The notes under the pieces: generated by a model
Databases searched by the model: none
Told to the model about the DNA's origin: nothing
Seen by the model: the letters and a program-made list of their open reading frames with translations, nothing else
Translations under genes and position numbers: made by a program
Shown: positions 42,163 through 50,862 of the stretch, in pieces
How the letters are laid out: each line of letters opens with the position of its first letter
Position numbering within the stretch: the first letter of the stretch is position 1
NCBI GenBank assembly: GCA_035299085.1
Contig: DATGXG010000048.1
Location: 62,001 to 126,000 of the forward strand
Reading direction: 5' to 3'
DNA length: 64,000 bases
DNA from: Bacteroidales bacterium
GTDB lineage: Bacteria > Bacteroidota > Bacteroidia > Bacteroidales > UBA10428

Positions 42163-42898
42163 TGCCGCTTATTTCCCCGCACAACTCCAGAAACCTATCC
42201 TGCAACCCTTCATCATCCGCAAGCGGGTTATAATTGCGTTCTTTCTTATGAAAGAAATACCGGCCGCTCACAAGGGCTTCGGGTTCATTGCTTGTTGCAA
42301 GCCACACCTGGGTTTCGGCTCCTTTCATGAGATCATCGGGGGCACCGCTGCCACCCATTTTTGTAGGTACCCATCCAGGGTTTACCGCGTTGGCATAAAC
42401 ACCCGGCCACATGCGGGTCAAAGCTTTAGCCAGGAGAAGAACATGCAGTTTTGTGTCACTGTAAGTGAATCGCTCATTCTGGTACGATTGCCTGTCCATC
42501 CTGTCAGAACCCTGCATATGAAGCCCGGAACTCAGATAGATCAGCCTGTCAGGCCGATTGATAAGGCATGTCAGAATATACGGCGCCAGGCTGTTCACTG
42601 TAAAAACTCCGCTAGAAACCCTGTAAACTCCGGCATTATGAATAATCGCATTAAAATGCCCGGAAGCATTCGCCTGTCGCGCTATATCCTTTATTTCTTC
42701 AATCCTTGATAAATCACCCGTTACAACCCCTTCAGCGCCGGGAAGCGCTTCCAAAGCCTGTTCCCCCCTCATAGGGTTCCGGGCATGCAGCACAACAGAA
42801 TGTCCCTGCGTGATGAGCATTTGAGCGGCTATTTTTCCCAGTCCGTCCGCGGCACCGGTAACCAATATTCTTGCCATAACCTGTTTATGGTATAACAA
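42107..42898 (-). CDS. Short-chain dehydrogenase/reductase with repeat-derived C-terminus
   Basis: 263 residues. Rossmann motif VTGAADGLGKIAAQML, NAG at IIHNAGVYRV, active-site YSDTKLHVLLLAKAL (Tyr and Lys, although the usual YxxxK reads YSDTK) and NPGWVPTKMGG. Substrate is unknown. The normal SDR body ends about residue 248 (DRFLELCGEISG); the last residues, RKADTENHRADTENH, are encoded by the inverted CACAGAG/TCTGTG repeat. It directly abuts DUF3037 (1 bp apart) in the HipA-like operon. The added tail probably came with insertion of the repeat and may be neutral. Confidence 0.88.
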   Translation of the reverse strand: MLYHKQVMARILVTGAADGLGKIAAQMLITQGHSVVLHARNPMRGEQALEALPGAEGVVTGDLSRIEEIKDIARQANASGHFNAIIHNAGVYRVSSGVFTVNSLAPYILTCLINRPDRLIYLSSGLHMQGSDRMDRQSYQNERFTYSDTKLHVLLLAKALTRMWPGVYANAVNPGWVPTKMGGSGAPDDLMKGAETQVWLATSNEPEALVSGRYFFHKKERNYNPLADDEGLQDRFLELCGEISGTSLRKADTENHRADTENH

Positions 42899-43282
42899 TC
42901 AGGCAACCAATTGGGAAAACAATGTTTCAAGAACAGTTTCAAGATTTTCTGTAATTCCAGGGTGAGGCCTTGATGTTTGAATCGTAGCGCTCCTTACTGC
43001 AGTCAGCCACCTGAAGCGTTCTGCTTCATCAAGGCAGGCAATGGGACCTCCTTCTTTTTCTCCGGAAGCAATCTTCCTGAATCCTTCAAGGTTTTTTTCG
43101 ATTTCTTCAAAATCGGCTTCCGATTTCAATGCCAGGATCTTTTCCTTATTCACCTTATACATCATGCGGATGAATTTCTCGCTCTTGCAATACAGGATTA
43201 CGCCCGCATTTAAAAATTCTTCCCGTTCCACTGAAGGAACTACTCTTACAATGGCATATTCATATAAGAGCTTTTGCTGCAT
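42899..43282 (-). CDS. DUF3037 protein
   Basis: 127 residues, matching the DUF3037 family: YEYAIVRVVPSVEREEFLNA, GVILYCKSEKFIRMMYKVN, ALKSEADFEEIEKNLEGF, AEADRFRWLTAVRSATIQTSR. Function unknown. In many genomes this family is encoded next to a HipA-like kinase (HipA_2), as here: its start overlaps the kinase gene by 23 bp, so synthesis is coupled. It could be a regulator, substrate or partner of that kinase. Cytoplasmic; no DNA-binding motif is visible. Confidence 0.88.
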   Translation of the reverse strand: MQQKLLYEYAIVRVVPSVEREEFLNAGVILYCKSEKFIRMMYKVNKEKILALKSEADFEEIEKNLEGFRKIASGEKEGGPIACLDEAERFRWLTAVRSATIQTSRPHPGITENLETVLETLFSQLVA

Positions 43283-44042
43283 GGGCTTCTTTAATAAATT
43301 GTTTTGAATTTTGCAGACGGTGACTTAAAAAAGTGAAATAAGCTCTGCGCACCTGTTCAGGGCTTATGTTTTGCGACTCCCAGTTAATCCAACCGTCGGG
43401 TATGATCTGAACTATAGAATGAAGTACCTGATCATCGATGAACTGCCTGCACAGGGCATCGGCATCTTCCATCTGTGAGGCCAGGGACAGCAAAACATGG
43501 TCTTTAATATACTGAAAAGGTTCTGTGGCTTTGTTATGCCATCCGTCCCACCGGTAATGGTAATAGAGGCATGACCCGTGATCGATAAGCCACAATTCCT
43601 TGCTTGCCATCAGAAGGTTTGTGTTTTTAAATGAACGGTCAGGGTTTACAAGCAGGCTGTCGAGCCATACTATTATAGAAGCCAACAATGCATCGGGCTT
43701 ATTCACTGCAGGATCAAAGGCAAAGGCCCCGGGTATGAATTTAAGTCCGAGATTCAATCCCTGGCTGGCCTTTAACAGGTCCTGTATTTCCTCATCGCCT
43801 TCTGTTCTACCAAAGCACTCATCCAATCCTGCAAAAACAATCTCGGGGACATTAAGACCCAATGCCCTGGCGATTTCCCCGCCCAATAATTCAGCTATCA
43901 GTGTTTTAACACCGTGACCGGTGCCTCTGAATTTAACTACATATTTATTGCCGTCATCGGCCTCGGCCAGTGCAGGCAGTGAACCGCCCTCCCGCAAAGG
44001 CTGCATGTACCGGGTAACAGTAACTGTTCTGATTGTACTCAT
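43260..44042 (-). CDS. HipA-like kinase (HipA_2 family)
   Basis: 260 residues from the ATG at 44042 (MSTIRTVTVTRYMQPLREGG); upstream in-frame sequence overlaps the divergent MFS gene and promoter. HipA_2 features: NKYVVKFRGTGHGVKTLIAE (ATP-binding Lys), ELLGGEIARALGLNVPEIVF, LLVNPDRSFKNTNLLMASKELWLIDHGSCLYYHY (catalytic Asp-x-x-x-x-Asn and IDHG metal motif). HipA-type kinases phosphorylate protein targets; in HipBA the kinase is a toxin. There is no HipB-like HTH here; DUF3037 takes the second place. It is divergent from the MFS gene. Confidence 0.87.
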   Translation of the reverse strand: MSTIRTVTVTRYMQPLREGGSLPALAEADDGNKYVVKFRGTGHGVKTLIAELLGGEIARALGLNVPEIVFAGLDECFGRTEGDEEIQDLLKASQGLNLGLKFIPGAFAFDPAVNKPDALLASIIVWLDSLLVNPDRSFKNTNLLMASKELWLIDHGSCLYYHYRWDGWHNKATEPFQYIKDHVLLSLASQMEDADALCRQFIDDQVLHSIVQIIPDGWINWESQNISPEQVRRAYFTFLSHRLQNSKQFIKEAHAAKALI

Positions 44043-44066
44043 GGGTACACAAAAATAGTATATTTG
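44033..44066 (+). promoter_or_regulatory. Bacteroidota-type promoter for the MFS gene
   Basis: TTG (44033-44035), a 23-bp spacer and TATATTTG (44059-44066), 17 bp before the ATG at 44083. It overlaps the divergent HipA-like start codon (44042). Confidence 0.5.
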
Positions 44067-44082
44067 TCGCAATACCACATGT

Positions 44083-45336
44083 ATGAAGAAATTGCTTTCA
44101 GGAGACGCTTTTGCAGTATTGCACATCAGGGATTTCAGGTTGTATTTGTCCTTGCGTATGCTGCTTACAATGGCAACGTTAATGCAGAGTGTCATTGTAG
44201 GCTGGCAGATTTATGATATCACACATAATGTGCTCTGGCTTGGCTTCATCGGTCTGACCGAGGTAATTCCCCAGGTGAGCATTTCCCTGTTTGCAGGCCA
44301 TTTCACTGATATATGGAACCGGAGGAATATGGTCCGGTACACTACACTGATCGTAATTACCGGGGCTGCCATATTGCTCATTTATACGGCCAATGCTTCA
44401 TTTTTCTATGAGCGGTATGGCGTTTTCCCTATTTTCATCAGCATTTTTCTCACGGGACTGGCAAGAGGTATAATGTCGCCCGCCCTGGTGGCCTTGCTTG
44501 GACAACTGGTTCCACGGAATCTTTACCCCAACGCTGCCACCTGGAACAGCGCAAACTGGCAGCTGGCAGCAGTGATGGGGCCTGCCATCGGCGGACTCAT
44601 TTACGGGTATGCCGGCATCATTCCCGCTTATTCGGTTGTTCTTGTTTTTTATACAACGGCATTCTTTCTTGTGCTTCTGATCAGAAATCACAAACATGAA
44701 GTGATAGAAACCGGTGAGGGAATTATGGCGCGGATCATGTCGGGAATTGAATTTGTTTTCAGGACACCTGAATTACTGGGAGCTTTCGCCCTGGATATGT
44801 TTGCCGTGCTCTTTGGTGGTGCTGTGGCGATGCTTCCTGTATTTGCTTCGGATATTCTTAAAATCGGCCCGCAGGGACTTGGTATCCTTCGTGCATGTCC
44901 TGCAATCGGGGCCGTTATTACGGCTGTAATACTAATGTTCCATCCACCGCTTAAAGAAACCGGCAAAATTCTGTTCAGCGCTGTAGTGGGCTTTGGTTTG
45001 TGCATGATAGGGTTTGCATTATCCAAAAACTTCATTTTATCTGCGACCATTTTAATATTAAGCGGCGCATTCGATAACATCAGTGTCGTCATTCGCGGTA
45101 CCATCCTGCAGTTATTTACGCCTGATCACATGAGGGGCCGGGTGGCTTCCGTAAACAGCATCTTCATCGGTTCATCCAATGAACTGGGCGCTTTCGAATC
45201 GGGTGTGGCTGCAAAACTGATGGGACTGGTACCTTCTGTGATATTTGGCGGTTGCATGACCCTGGCTGTGGTGGCCGTTACACTAAAACTTAACAAACCG
45301 CTGAAAAGTTTATCCCTTACACAAAAAATAGGGTAA
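44083..45336 (+). CDS. MFS transporter (EntS-like, MFS_3)
   Basis: 417 residues with 12 predicted helices. The N-terminus has FRLYLSLRMLLTMATLMQSVIVGWQIYDIT, then GFIGLTEVIPQVSISLFAGHFTD-WNRRNMVRYT, the motif A loop of the family. It resembles bacterial exporters of the enterobactin exporter/MFS_3 group; the C-terminal half has DHMRGRVASVNSIFIGSSNELGAFESG. Likely drug or small-molecule efflux, substrate not inferable. It has its own promoter and is divergent from the HipA-like gene. The next gene starts about 45 bp later with its own -7 box. Confidence 0.9.
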   Translation: MKKLLSGDAFAVLHIRDFRLYLSLRMLLTMATLMQSVIVGWQIYDITHNVLWLGFIGLTEVIPQVSISLFAGHFTDIWNRRNMVRYTTLIVITGAAILLIYTANASFFYERYGVFPIFISIFLTGLARGIMSPALVALLGQLVPRNLYPNAATWNSANWQLAAVMGPAIGGLIYGYAGIIPAYSVVLVFYTTAFFLVLLIRNHKHEVIETGEGIMARIMSGIEFVFRTPELLGAFALDMFAVLFGGAVAMLPVFASDILKIGPQGLGILRACPAIGAVITAVILMFHPPLKETGKILFSAVVGFGLCMIGFALSKNFILSATILILSGAFDNISVVIRGTILQLFTPDHMRGRVASVNSIFIGSSNELGAFESGVAAKLMGLVPSVIFGGCMTLAVVAVTLKLNKPLKSLSLTQKIG

Positions 45337-45348
45337 CCGTTATTTTTT

Positions 45349-45356
45349 TATATTTG
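45349..45356 (+). promoter_or_regulatory. Bacteroidota -7 box upstream of the 45381 gene
   Basis: TATATTTG, 25 bp before the ATG at 45381, in the gap after the MFS gene. No clear -33 element is seen. Confidence 0.45.
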
Positions 45357-45380
45357 AGGTACCCAACACCTTATCTGCTT

Positions 45381-46670
45381 ATGAAAACCGTTTTGTTTAT
45401 AGTTTATTGGTTAGTTGTAGCGTTTCAAAGCCTTTATTCACAGGAAAATTTCATTGAGGGTTATATCGTATCGACAAAAAACGATACCCTTTACGGAAAG
45501 ATAGATTACCGTGAATGGTTGCAGAATCCGGAAAGGATAGATTTTTTGAACAGCAACAGTAAAATAACGGCATATTCACCTTACGATATTCTCGGATTTA
45601 ATGTATCAGGTGAATCTTATAAAAGCGCCACAGTTAAAACAGAACAAAGCCCTGTTAATACCCAGGAATTAAACTTCAGTCCTGAACTCATTCTTAAAAC
45701 CAAAACAGTGTTTCTCCTAAACCTGGTGGATGGAGAAAAGCAACTGTTCGTCTATCATGATTCCCTTGGTAAGGAGCATTTCTATATTCCGACTGATTCG
45801 GGAATGACCTTACTTATTTACAAAGTTTATTTGCATTCATATACAAAGTCGGAGTTGTTTACACTAAATATCGGCAGGACTGAACCGATCACCGACATCA
45901 GGATGGAAAACAAAACATACACCGGTCAGCTTGCAAAATACCTTGAAGATTGTCAACCTGTCTTCTCACAATTGTCAGCTGTCAGATACACTCAGAATGA
46001 TATTACAGAATTGTTTAATCAATATAAAAAGTCATGTCATCCCGAACTGGCCATTCACCGTATAAAAAAAATTACCATTGAGTTTGGGTTTGTTACCGGT
46101 ATCAGCCTGAATTCAATGAAATTCGGGAATAATGAAACGTACGCTTTTTCTAAAACATCCTATTCTTATTTCCCGAATATAGTTGCAGGGTTTAGTATTG
46201 ACGCGCGATTACGTGGTAATTCAAATAAATGGTCCATCTATAATGAGGTTTTAGTTGCCCCGTATCATATTGAAGGTGAATATTTGAGTTATAGAAATAA
46301 CGACTGGTATACACTTCATAAAACGGAAATCAGTGTACCTTATACCAGGATGAATAATATGCTTCGCTTCAGGTATCCGTTAAAAAAATTGTTTCTATCT
46401 GTCAATGCAGGCCTCTCAACCGGTTACGGCAGAATCAGGCATAATTCCTGGCAAAAAGACATAAAACAATATTCTATTGAAAAACAGGAGTTGGAAACAG
46501 CCATTCGATTCACCGATTCATTTGATCTAGGATTCAATGCGGGATTTGGATGCAGATACAGACGCTGGTCGATTGATGCAAGGTGGGAAAAAGGAGATGG
46601 AATGTCAACGCTGTCCGCTTTGAAATCTCATACTTTACGATATTATTTTTTATTAGGATATATCTTTTAA
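45381..46670 (+). CDS. Exported hypothetical protein with C-terminal outer-membrane barrel-like region
   Basis: 429 residues from the ATG at 45381 (MKTVLFIVYWLVVAFQSLYS, cleavage before QENF); an upstream TTG is in frame but precedes the signal. Residues 25-190 are a soluble beta-rich domain (EGYIVSTKNDTLYGKIDYRE, NGEKQLFVYHD-like strands, ending near YTQNDITELFNQY). Residues 240-429 alternate aromatic strands and end HTLRYYFLLGYIF, like a small Bacteroidota outer-membrane beta-barrel. I do not recognise a named family. The first domain resembles those of surface proteins with 'GYIV-x-NDT-GKI' openings that are common in this phylum. Monocistronic. Confidence 0.7.
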   Translation: MKTVLFIVYWLVVAFQSLYSQENFIEGYIVSTKNDTLYGKIDYREWLQNPERIDFLNSNSKITAYSPYDILGFNVSGESYKSATVKTEQSPVNTQELNFSPELILKTKTVFLLNLVDGEKQLFVYHDSLGKEHFYIPTDSGMTLLIYKVYLHSYTKSELFTLNIGRTEPITDIRMENKTYTGQLAKYLEDCQPVFSQLSAVRYTQNDITELFNQYKKSCHPELAIHRIKKITIEFGFVTGISLNSMKFGNNETYAFSKTSYSYFPNIVAGFSIDARLRGNSNKWSIYNEVLVAPYHIEGEYLSYRNNDWYTLHKTEISVPYTRMNNMLRFRYPLKKLFLSVNAGLSTGYGRIRHNSWQKDIKQYSIEKQELETAIRFTDSFDLGFNAGFGCRYRRWSIDARWEKGDGMSTLSALKSHTLRYYFLLGYIF

Positions 46671-46901
46671 TGAACCAAAAAATTGATTATGACCTTCAAA
46701 TCAAGGACCCGGATATTCAATTTCCTGTTGGGATATCGGTTCTAGCGATTTGTTGAATCCATTCTACAGCATTTCCTGATCGTGCAATAATTTCCCCTTA
46801 TAAATTATTCGCCTGTCTATGGCTGAATACCTTACATTTTTGGAAGCCTTTTTGTGATCATGACACGGATCTAATGAATTGTTTAACTAAAAAAACCAGT
46901 C

Positions 46902-47249
46902 ATGACTTATAAAGATGATTTTCAGGAATGCATTATCGCCTGCCAGGAATGTGCTACGGCATGTACCCAGTGTGCTCTTGCCTGTTTGCATGAAGAAGCC
47001 GTACAGGAGATGACCCGTTGCATCGAGCTGAATATGGAATGTGCGGCAGTATGCCGTAGTGCGGCTGAACTGATGACACTTGACAGTGAATCGGCCCAGA
47101 GGATGTGCCAGATTTGTATGGATGTATGTAACCGGTGCGCGGATGAATGCGATCAGCATGCCGATATGGAGCATTGCCAGGAATGTGCCGATGAATGCCG
47201 GAATTGCGCTGAAGCCTGTGAAAAAATGGCAACAGTGGGAGTTCACTAG
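46902..47249 (+). CDS. Cys-rich four-helix-bundle copper-binding protein (DUF326, Csp-like)
   Basis: 115 residues, 19 of them Cys, almost all in helical CxxxC or CxxC spacing (ECIIACQECATACTQCALAC, MCQICMDVCNRCADEC, CQECADECRNCAEACEK). This is the pattern of copper storage proteins, four-helix bundles lined with Cys that bind many Cu(I) ions. There is no signal peptide, so it should be cytosolic (Csp3-like). It stands alone in a 230-bp gap with no obvious operator; the nearest copper-related protein in the window is the CuA-polyferredoxin. A role in buffering Cu(I), or in copper storage for a copper enzyme, is inferred. Confidence 0.92.
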   Translation: MTYKDDFQECIIACQECATACTQCALACLHEEAVQEMTRCIELNMECAAVCRSAAELMTLDSESAQRMCQICMDVCNRCADECDQHADMEHCQECADECRNCAEACEKMATVGVH

Positions 47250-47251
47250 GC

Positions 47252-47280
47252 TGTAGTCTGTAGTCTGTTAGTCTGTAGTC
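47252..47280. repeat. Heptanucleotide tandem array (TGTAGTC)
   Basis: TGTAGTC, TGTAGTC, TGTTAGTC, TGTAGTC: four 7-bp units, one with an extra base. It starts 2 bp after the copper-binding protein stop. The 231-bp gap 46671-46901 before that gene holds no gene or clear motif. Confidence 0.88.
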
Positions 47281-47290
47281 GACATCAATA

Positions 47291-47317
47291 GCCCCGTGCC
47301 TTCAGGCCGGGGTTTTG
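47291..47317 (+). terminator. Intrinsic terminator after the copper-binding gene
   Basis: GCCCCG and CGGGG arms (47291-47296 and 47308-47312) with a short GC-rich loop, then GTTTTG. It is placed 40 bp after the stop and would end the small gene's transcript. Confidence 0.75.
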
Positions 47318-47351
47318 TTTGCAGTTTTTACTATCTTCATACCAAAAAGAT

Positions 47352-48764
47352 ATGAAGTACCTGGTTATATTTCTTAGCGTTATCGCATTGTTTTCCGGTT
47401 GTTCAACTCCAACGCCACCGTTGAAACTTCATCCTGACAATCCCCACTATTTCCTGTTCAGGGGAAAACCTACAGTGCTTATAGGCTCGACCGAACACTA
47501 TGGGGCTGTGCTAAACCTTGATTTCGATTATATAAAATACCTTGATGAAGTTGCAGCATCCGGGTTGAATATTACAAGAACTTTTTCAGGAATTTATCTT
47601 GAACCGCAGGGAGCATTTAATATTTCTCACAACTCCATGGCACCGGATACAGGAAGGTCAATCTGTCCATGGACCCGGAGTAATGAACCCGGATATGCTC
47701 TTGGCGGTAATAAATTTGACCTGGATCAATGGGATGAGGCTTATTTCAACCGGTTAAAAGACTTTATTTCAGAAGCTGGTAAAAGGAATATTATTGTAGA
47801 ACTTGATTTGTTTTCGAATTTCTATGATACCATTCAGTGGAAACTGAGTCCGGTTAACTACCGCAATAATATCAACAGGCTTCCTGTAATTGATGATCAG
47901 AAAGAAGTTTTATCACTCCGTCATTCTGAACTTCTGGCCATTCAGGAGAAGATGGTTCGCAAAATTATTATGGAACTGAACGGGTTTGACAACCTTTATT
48001 ACGAAGTATGCAATGAGCCGTATTTCGGCGATTTGCAGGCACTTCATGAATGGGAGAAACATATGACGGCTGTAGTTGTGGATGCCGAAAAAGATCTTCC
48101 GAACAAACACCTGATTTCAAATAATATCGGCAACGGCACTGTAAAAGTGGAAAAACCCAATGACGGCGTATCGATTCTCAATTTTCATTATGCCAAACCA
48201 CCTGAATCGGTCGGTTTGAATTATCATTTTAATATTGCCATAGGAGATAACGAAACCGGTTTCAGGGGCATTGAGGATGTACATTACCGGACAGAGGCCT
48301 GGGAATTTATGACTGCCGGCGGTGCGTTGTATAATAACCTTGATTATTCCTTTACAGTGGGTCATGAGGACGGAACCTTTGAAGTAGTTCAGGGTCAGCC
48401 GGGTGGAGGTGGAAAGAATCTCAGAAACCAGCTGAAAATCATGGCCGGTGTTTTCAGCGAACTGGATTTCATAAATATGAAACCGGATTCTTCTGTTTTA
48501 CAAAGCATTTCGGATTCAGGTTCAATACGGATACTGGCTGGAAAAAGCGAATACCTTGCATATATCCAGAACCCGGCTACGAAGCTGCAACCAGGCAAAA
48601 CTGAATTTGTATTAAATCTGCCCAATGGGAATTACAACGGTCAATGGATTGACACCAAAACAGGACAGCGAAAAGATGTCCGAATTCCGGTGAATACTGA
48701 TGAAGTAAATTTCACCACACCGGAATTTAAGGAGGATATTGCTCTGGTATTAAAGAGAATTTAA
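47352..48764 (+). CDS. Glycoside hydrolase lipoprotein (clan GH-A TIM barrel, GH5-like)
   Basis: 470 residues from the ATG at 47352. Lipobox LFSGCST places it in the envelope. The barrel begins LHPDNPHYFLFRGKPTVLIGSTEHYGAVLN, continues with GLNITRTFSGIYLEP and ends in strands bearing NLYYEVCNEPYFG (the NEP acid/base Glu at the fourth strand of clan GH-A) and FHYAKPPE. A nucleophile Glu candidate is in DNETGFRGIE. A C-terminal beta domain closes it (IQNPATKLQPGKTEFVLNLPNGNYNGQW). A cellulase, mannanase or glycosidase of unknown specificity. It follows the copper-binding gene but is probably separate. Confidence 0.88.
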   Translation: MKYLVIFLSVIALFSGCSTPTPPLKLHPDNPHYFLFRGKPTVLIGSTEHYGAVLNLDFDYIKYLDEVAASGLNITRTFSGIYLEPQGAFNISHNSMAPDTGRSICPWTRSNEPGYALGGNKFDLDQWDEAYFNRLKDFISEAGKRNIIVELDLFSNFYDTIQWKLSPVNYRNNINRLPVIDDQKEVLSLRHSELLAIQEKMVRKIIMELNGFDNLYYEVCNEPYFGDLQALHEWEKHMTAVVVDAEKDLPNKHLISNNIGNGTVKVEKPNDGVSILNFHYAKPPESVGLNYHFNIAIGDNETGFRGIEDVHYRTEAWEFMTAGGALYNNLDYSFTVGHEDGTFEVVQGQPGGGGKNLRNQLKIMAGVFSELDFINMKPDSSVLQSISDSGSIRILAGKSEYLAYIQNPATKLQPGKTEFVLNLPNGNYNGQWIDTKTGQRKDVRIPVNTDEVNFTTPEFKEDIALVLKRI

Positions 48765-48906
48765 TACTGAAAATTACAACCTGACAGCGTCCGGAGGACC
48801 TGTCAGCGTTGTTTCCAATGATACAATTATCTGTCTATAAACATTCAATTCATTTTTGCTTCTTTCTCAGATAATCAATAGATTTGAATTATCTAATTCT
48901 TTTCAC

Positions 48907-50535
48907 ATGAAAATCCTGAACCGGCATTACATATTGACGATTCTATGCCTGTTCGTTATTTCATCCGAAAAAGCAATTTCCCAGGATAAGGTAACAATCG
49001 ACAGTTTGCTGACTGTTATCAATCATGCTACATCCGATTCGACTAAAATAAAATCGCTTCTTGATCTTTCAGCCATCTATTTCGCTTTCGATTATTCAAA
49101 AGCGCTTGAATACGCCGGTGAAGCAAAAAAGGCAGCCGCTGAAGCACGGTTAAAAAAATGGGAGTCAAAAGCCGACAATGCTTTCGGGAACGTATACATC
49201 TCAACAGGCGATTATAAACTGGCTTCACGCTATTATTTTGGTGCACTTCATTATTACGAAAGCATAAACGATTCTCTTAATATAATCAGGCTGCAGACTA
49301 ACCTCGGAGCCTTGTACGACAGGCTTGAGGATTACGATAAAGCGTTGTCGTATTATTTCCGGGTACTTGAACTATTCAACCTGATAAAGAATCCAAATAA
49401 GAAAGAATACCCGCTTACATCGTTGTATAACAATATTGCCAATATCTACCAGACAAAAGGCGATACCACATCAGCGCTCCAGTATTACAGGAAATCTTTG
49501 CAGAAAGCCCGCGAAACAAATAATAAACCCGCACAGGGAATTGTATTGAATAACCTCGGGAAATTGTATTTAACCGACCTTAACCGGCCAAAAACGGCAC
49601 TTCCCTATTTGATTGAAGGTTTGCAGGTGAGGGAATCAAACGGTGATAAAGCAGAAATCGCCCGTTCAATGATTATTTTATGCGATTATTACCTGAGACA
49701 GGGAAATGCGTCTGAGGCAGGTAAATATGCCCGTAAAATAATCGCCCTTGCCAGCGAAGTGGGTTCAATCGATCTTAAAAGCAAAGCATACCAACAGCTT
49801 TCCGCTGTTGAAGAAATGCAGGGCAATACAAAGGATGCGCTTGAGAATTATAAATTGTTCAAAGCCTATAGTGACAGCATCCAGAAGCAATATGCACGAA
49901 GTGAAATTGAGCGTCTCCAGATGCAATATGATTTCGAGAAGGCTGAAAAAATCAGGGAAGCCGATACGCGCCAGGCAAGGATACGTTACCTTGTAATCAT
50001 CATTGCACTGGCAATCGGCCTGCTGGTTACGTTATTGATCACACGGATAATAAGTATCCGCGCTAAGGAAAACGATTTGAAACAAAAAGCCCTTGCCGGT
50101 GATATCGAAATCAAAAATAAAGAGCTTACCACCAATGTAATGTACCTGGTTAAGAAGAATGAACTGATTAACAGCATCGCAGAACGGTTGCTGAAGGTGA
50201 ATCATCAGCTTCCTGTTGAAAGCCAGGCCGCCATTCATGATATCATCATCGAACTTGAGAAAGAAGGCGACAGCGACTCCTGGAAAGAATTTGAACTGCG
50301 TTTTAACCAGGTGCATCTTGAATTTTACAATAAACTCAGGCAGAAACATACAGGACTTACCCCTTCGGATGAAAAGCTTTGCGCCTTTCTGCGACTGAAT
50401 ATGAACACAAAAGAAATCGCAGCTATCACCAAACAACAAATTAAAACAATTGAAGTGGCAAGAGCAAGACTCAGAAAGAAACTCAATCTTACCAACTCAA
50501 GCGCTAACCTGGTTACCTACCTGATGAATCTGTGA
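48907..50535 (+). CDS. TPR-transmembrane-LuxR HTH regulator
   Basis: 542 residues from the ATG at 48907 (MKILNRHYILTILCLFVISS, signal). Residues 40-330 are about seven tetratricopeptide repeats (for example ALEYAGEAKKAAAEARLKKW, GDYKLASRYYFGALHYYESI, GDTTSALQYYRKSLQKARET). A transmembrane helix follows (LVIIIALAIGLLVTLLI), then a coiled coil, and a C-terminal LuxR-type helix-turn-helix (TPSDEKLCAFLRLNMNTKEIAAITKQQIKTIEVARARLRKK). Such one-component membrane regulators are specific to Bacteroidota. It may sense an extracellular cue and regulate the neighbouring protease genes. Confidence 0.9.
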   Translation: MKILNRHYILTILCLFVISSEKAISQDKVTIDSLLTVINHATSDSTKIKSLLDLSAIYFAFDYSKALEYAGEAKKAAAEARLKKWESKADNAFGNVYISTGDYKLASRYYFGALHYYESINDSLNIIRLQTNLGALYDRLEDYDKALSYYFRVLELFNLIKNPNKKEYPLTSLYNNIANIYQTKGDTTSALQYYRKSLQKARETNNKPAQGIVLNNLGKLYLTDLNRPKTALPYLIEGLQVRESNGDKAEIARSMIILCDYYLRQGNASEAGKYARKIIALASEVGSIDLKSKAYQQLSAVEEMQGNTKDALENYKLFKAYSDSIQKQYARSEIERLQMQYDFEKAEKIREADTRQARIRYLVIIIALAIGLLVTLLITRIISIRAKENDLKQKALAGDIEIKNKELTTNVMYLVKKNELINSIAERLLKVNHQLPVESQAAIHDIIIELEKEGDSDSWKEFELRFNQVHLEFYNKLRQKHTGLTPSDEKLCAFLRLNMNTKEIAAITKQQIKTIEVARARLRKKLNLTNSSANLVTYLMNL

Positions 50536-50684
50536 TTGCTAAGGTAATTTATAGGTGCTGAAATCCCTAGTTATAGAATTGTTAGGGTACTAATTCTTCG
50601 TTATAGTCATTTAGTATAGGCTTGTTTTTTCTTCTTTATAAGAGTAATCCTTTCCTTTGATTACCCAACTGCTTTTCTTTTACA

Positions 50685-50852
50685 ATGAATGAATTTGATA
50701 TAAACAGGAAACTGCTGGAAGACATGATCACGAGGCGGCAGAAACAAACCACCGCATTCCGGAAAATTCTTATGGAGATTCAGAAAAAGCTGCATGAACT
50801 TGAGAACAACATATCCTCAACAGAACCTAATGGCCCTCTTCACAAAAAATAA
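50685..50852 (+). CDS. Small helical ORF upstream of the subtilase (55 aa)
   Basis: ATG at 50685, stop at 50850-50852, product MNEFDINRKLLEDMITRRQK followed by a long charged amphipathic helix and a short tail (TEPNGPLHKK). It ends 10 bp before the subtilase start. The composition (Lys/Glu/Leu heptads) is protein-like and unlike repeat sequence, but there is no family match that I know. It may be a real small protein of the protease operon or a chance ORF. Confidence 0.45.
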   Translation: MNEFDINRKLLEDMITRRQKQTTAFRKILMEIQKKLHELENNISSTEPNGPLHKK

Positions 50853-50862
50853 CCTATTTCAT

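Noticed and set aside
46672..46758. 28-aa ORF in the gap before the copper-binding protein
   Set aside because: Too short, with no features and no conserved start context; it probably occurs by chance.
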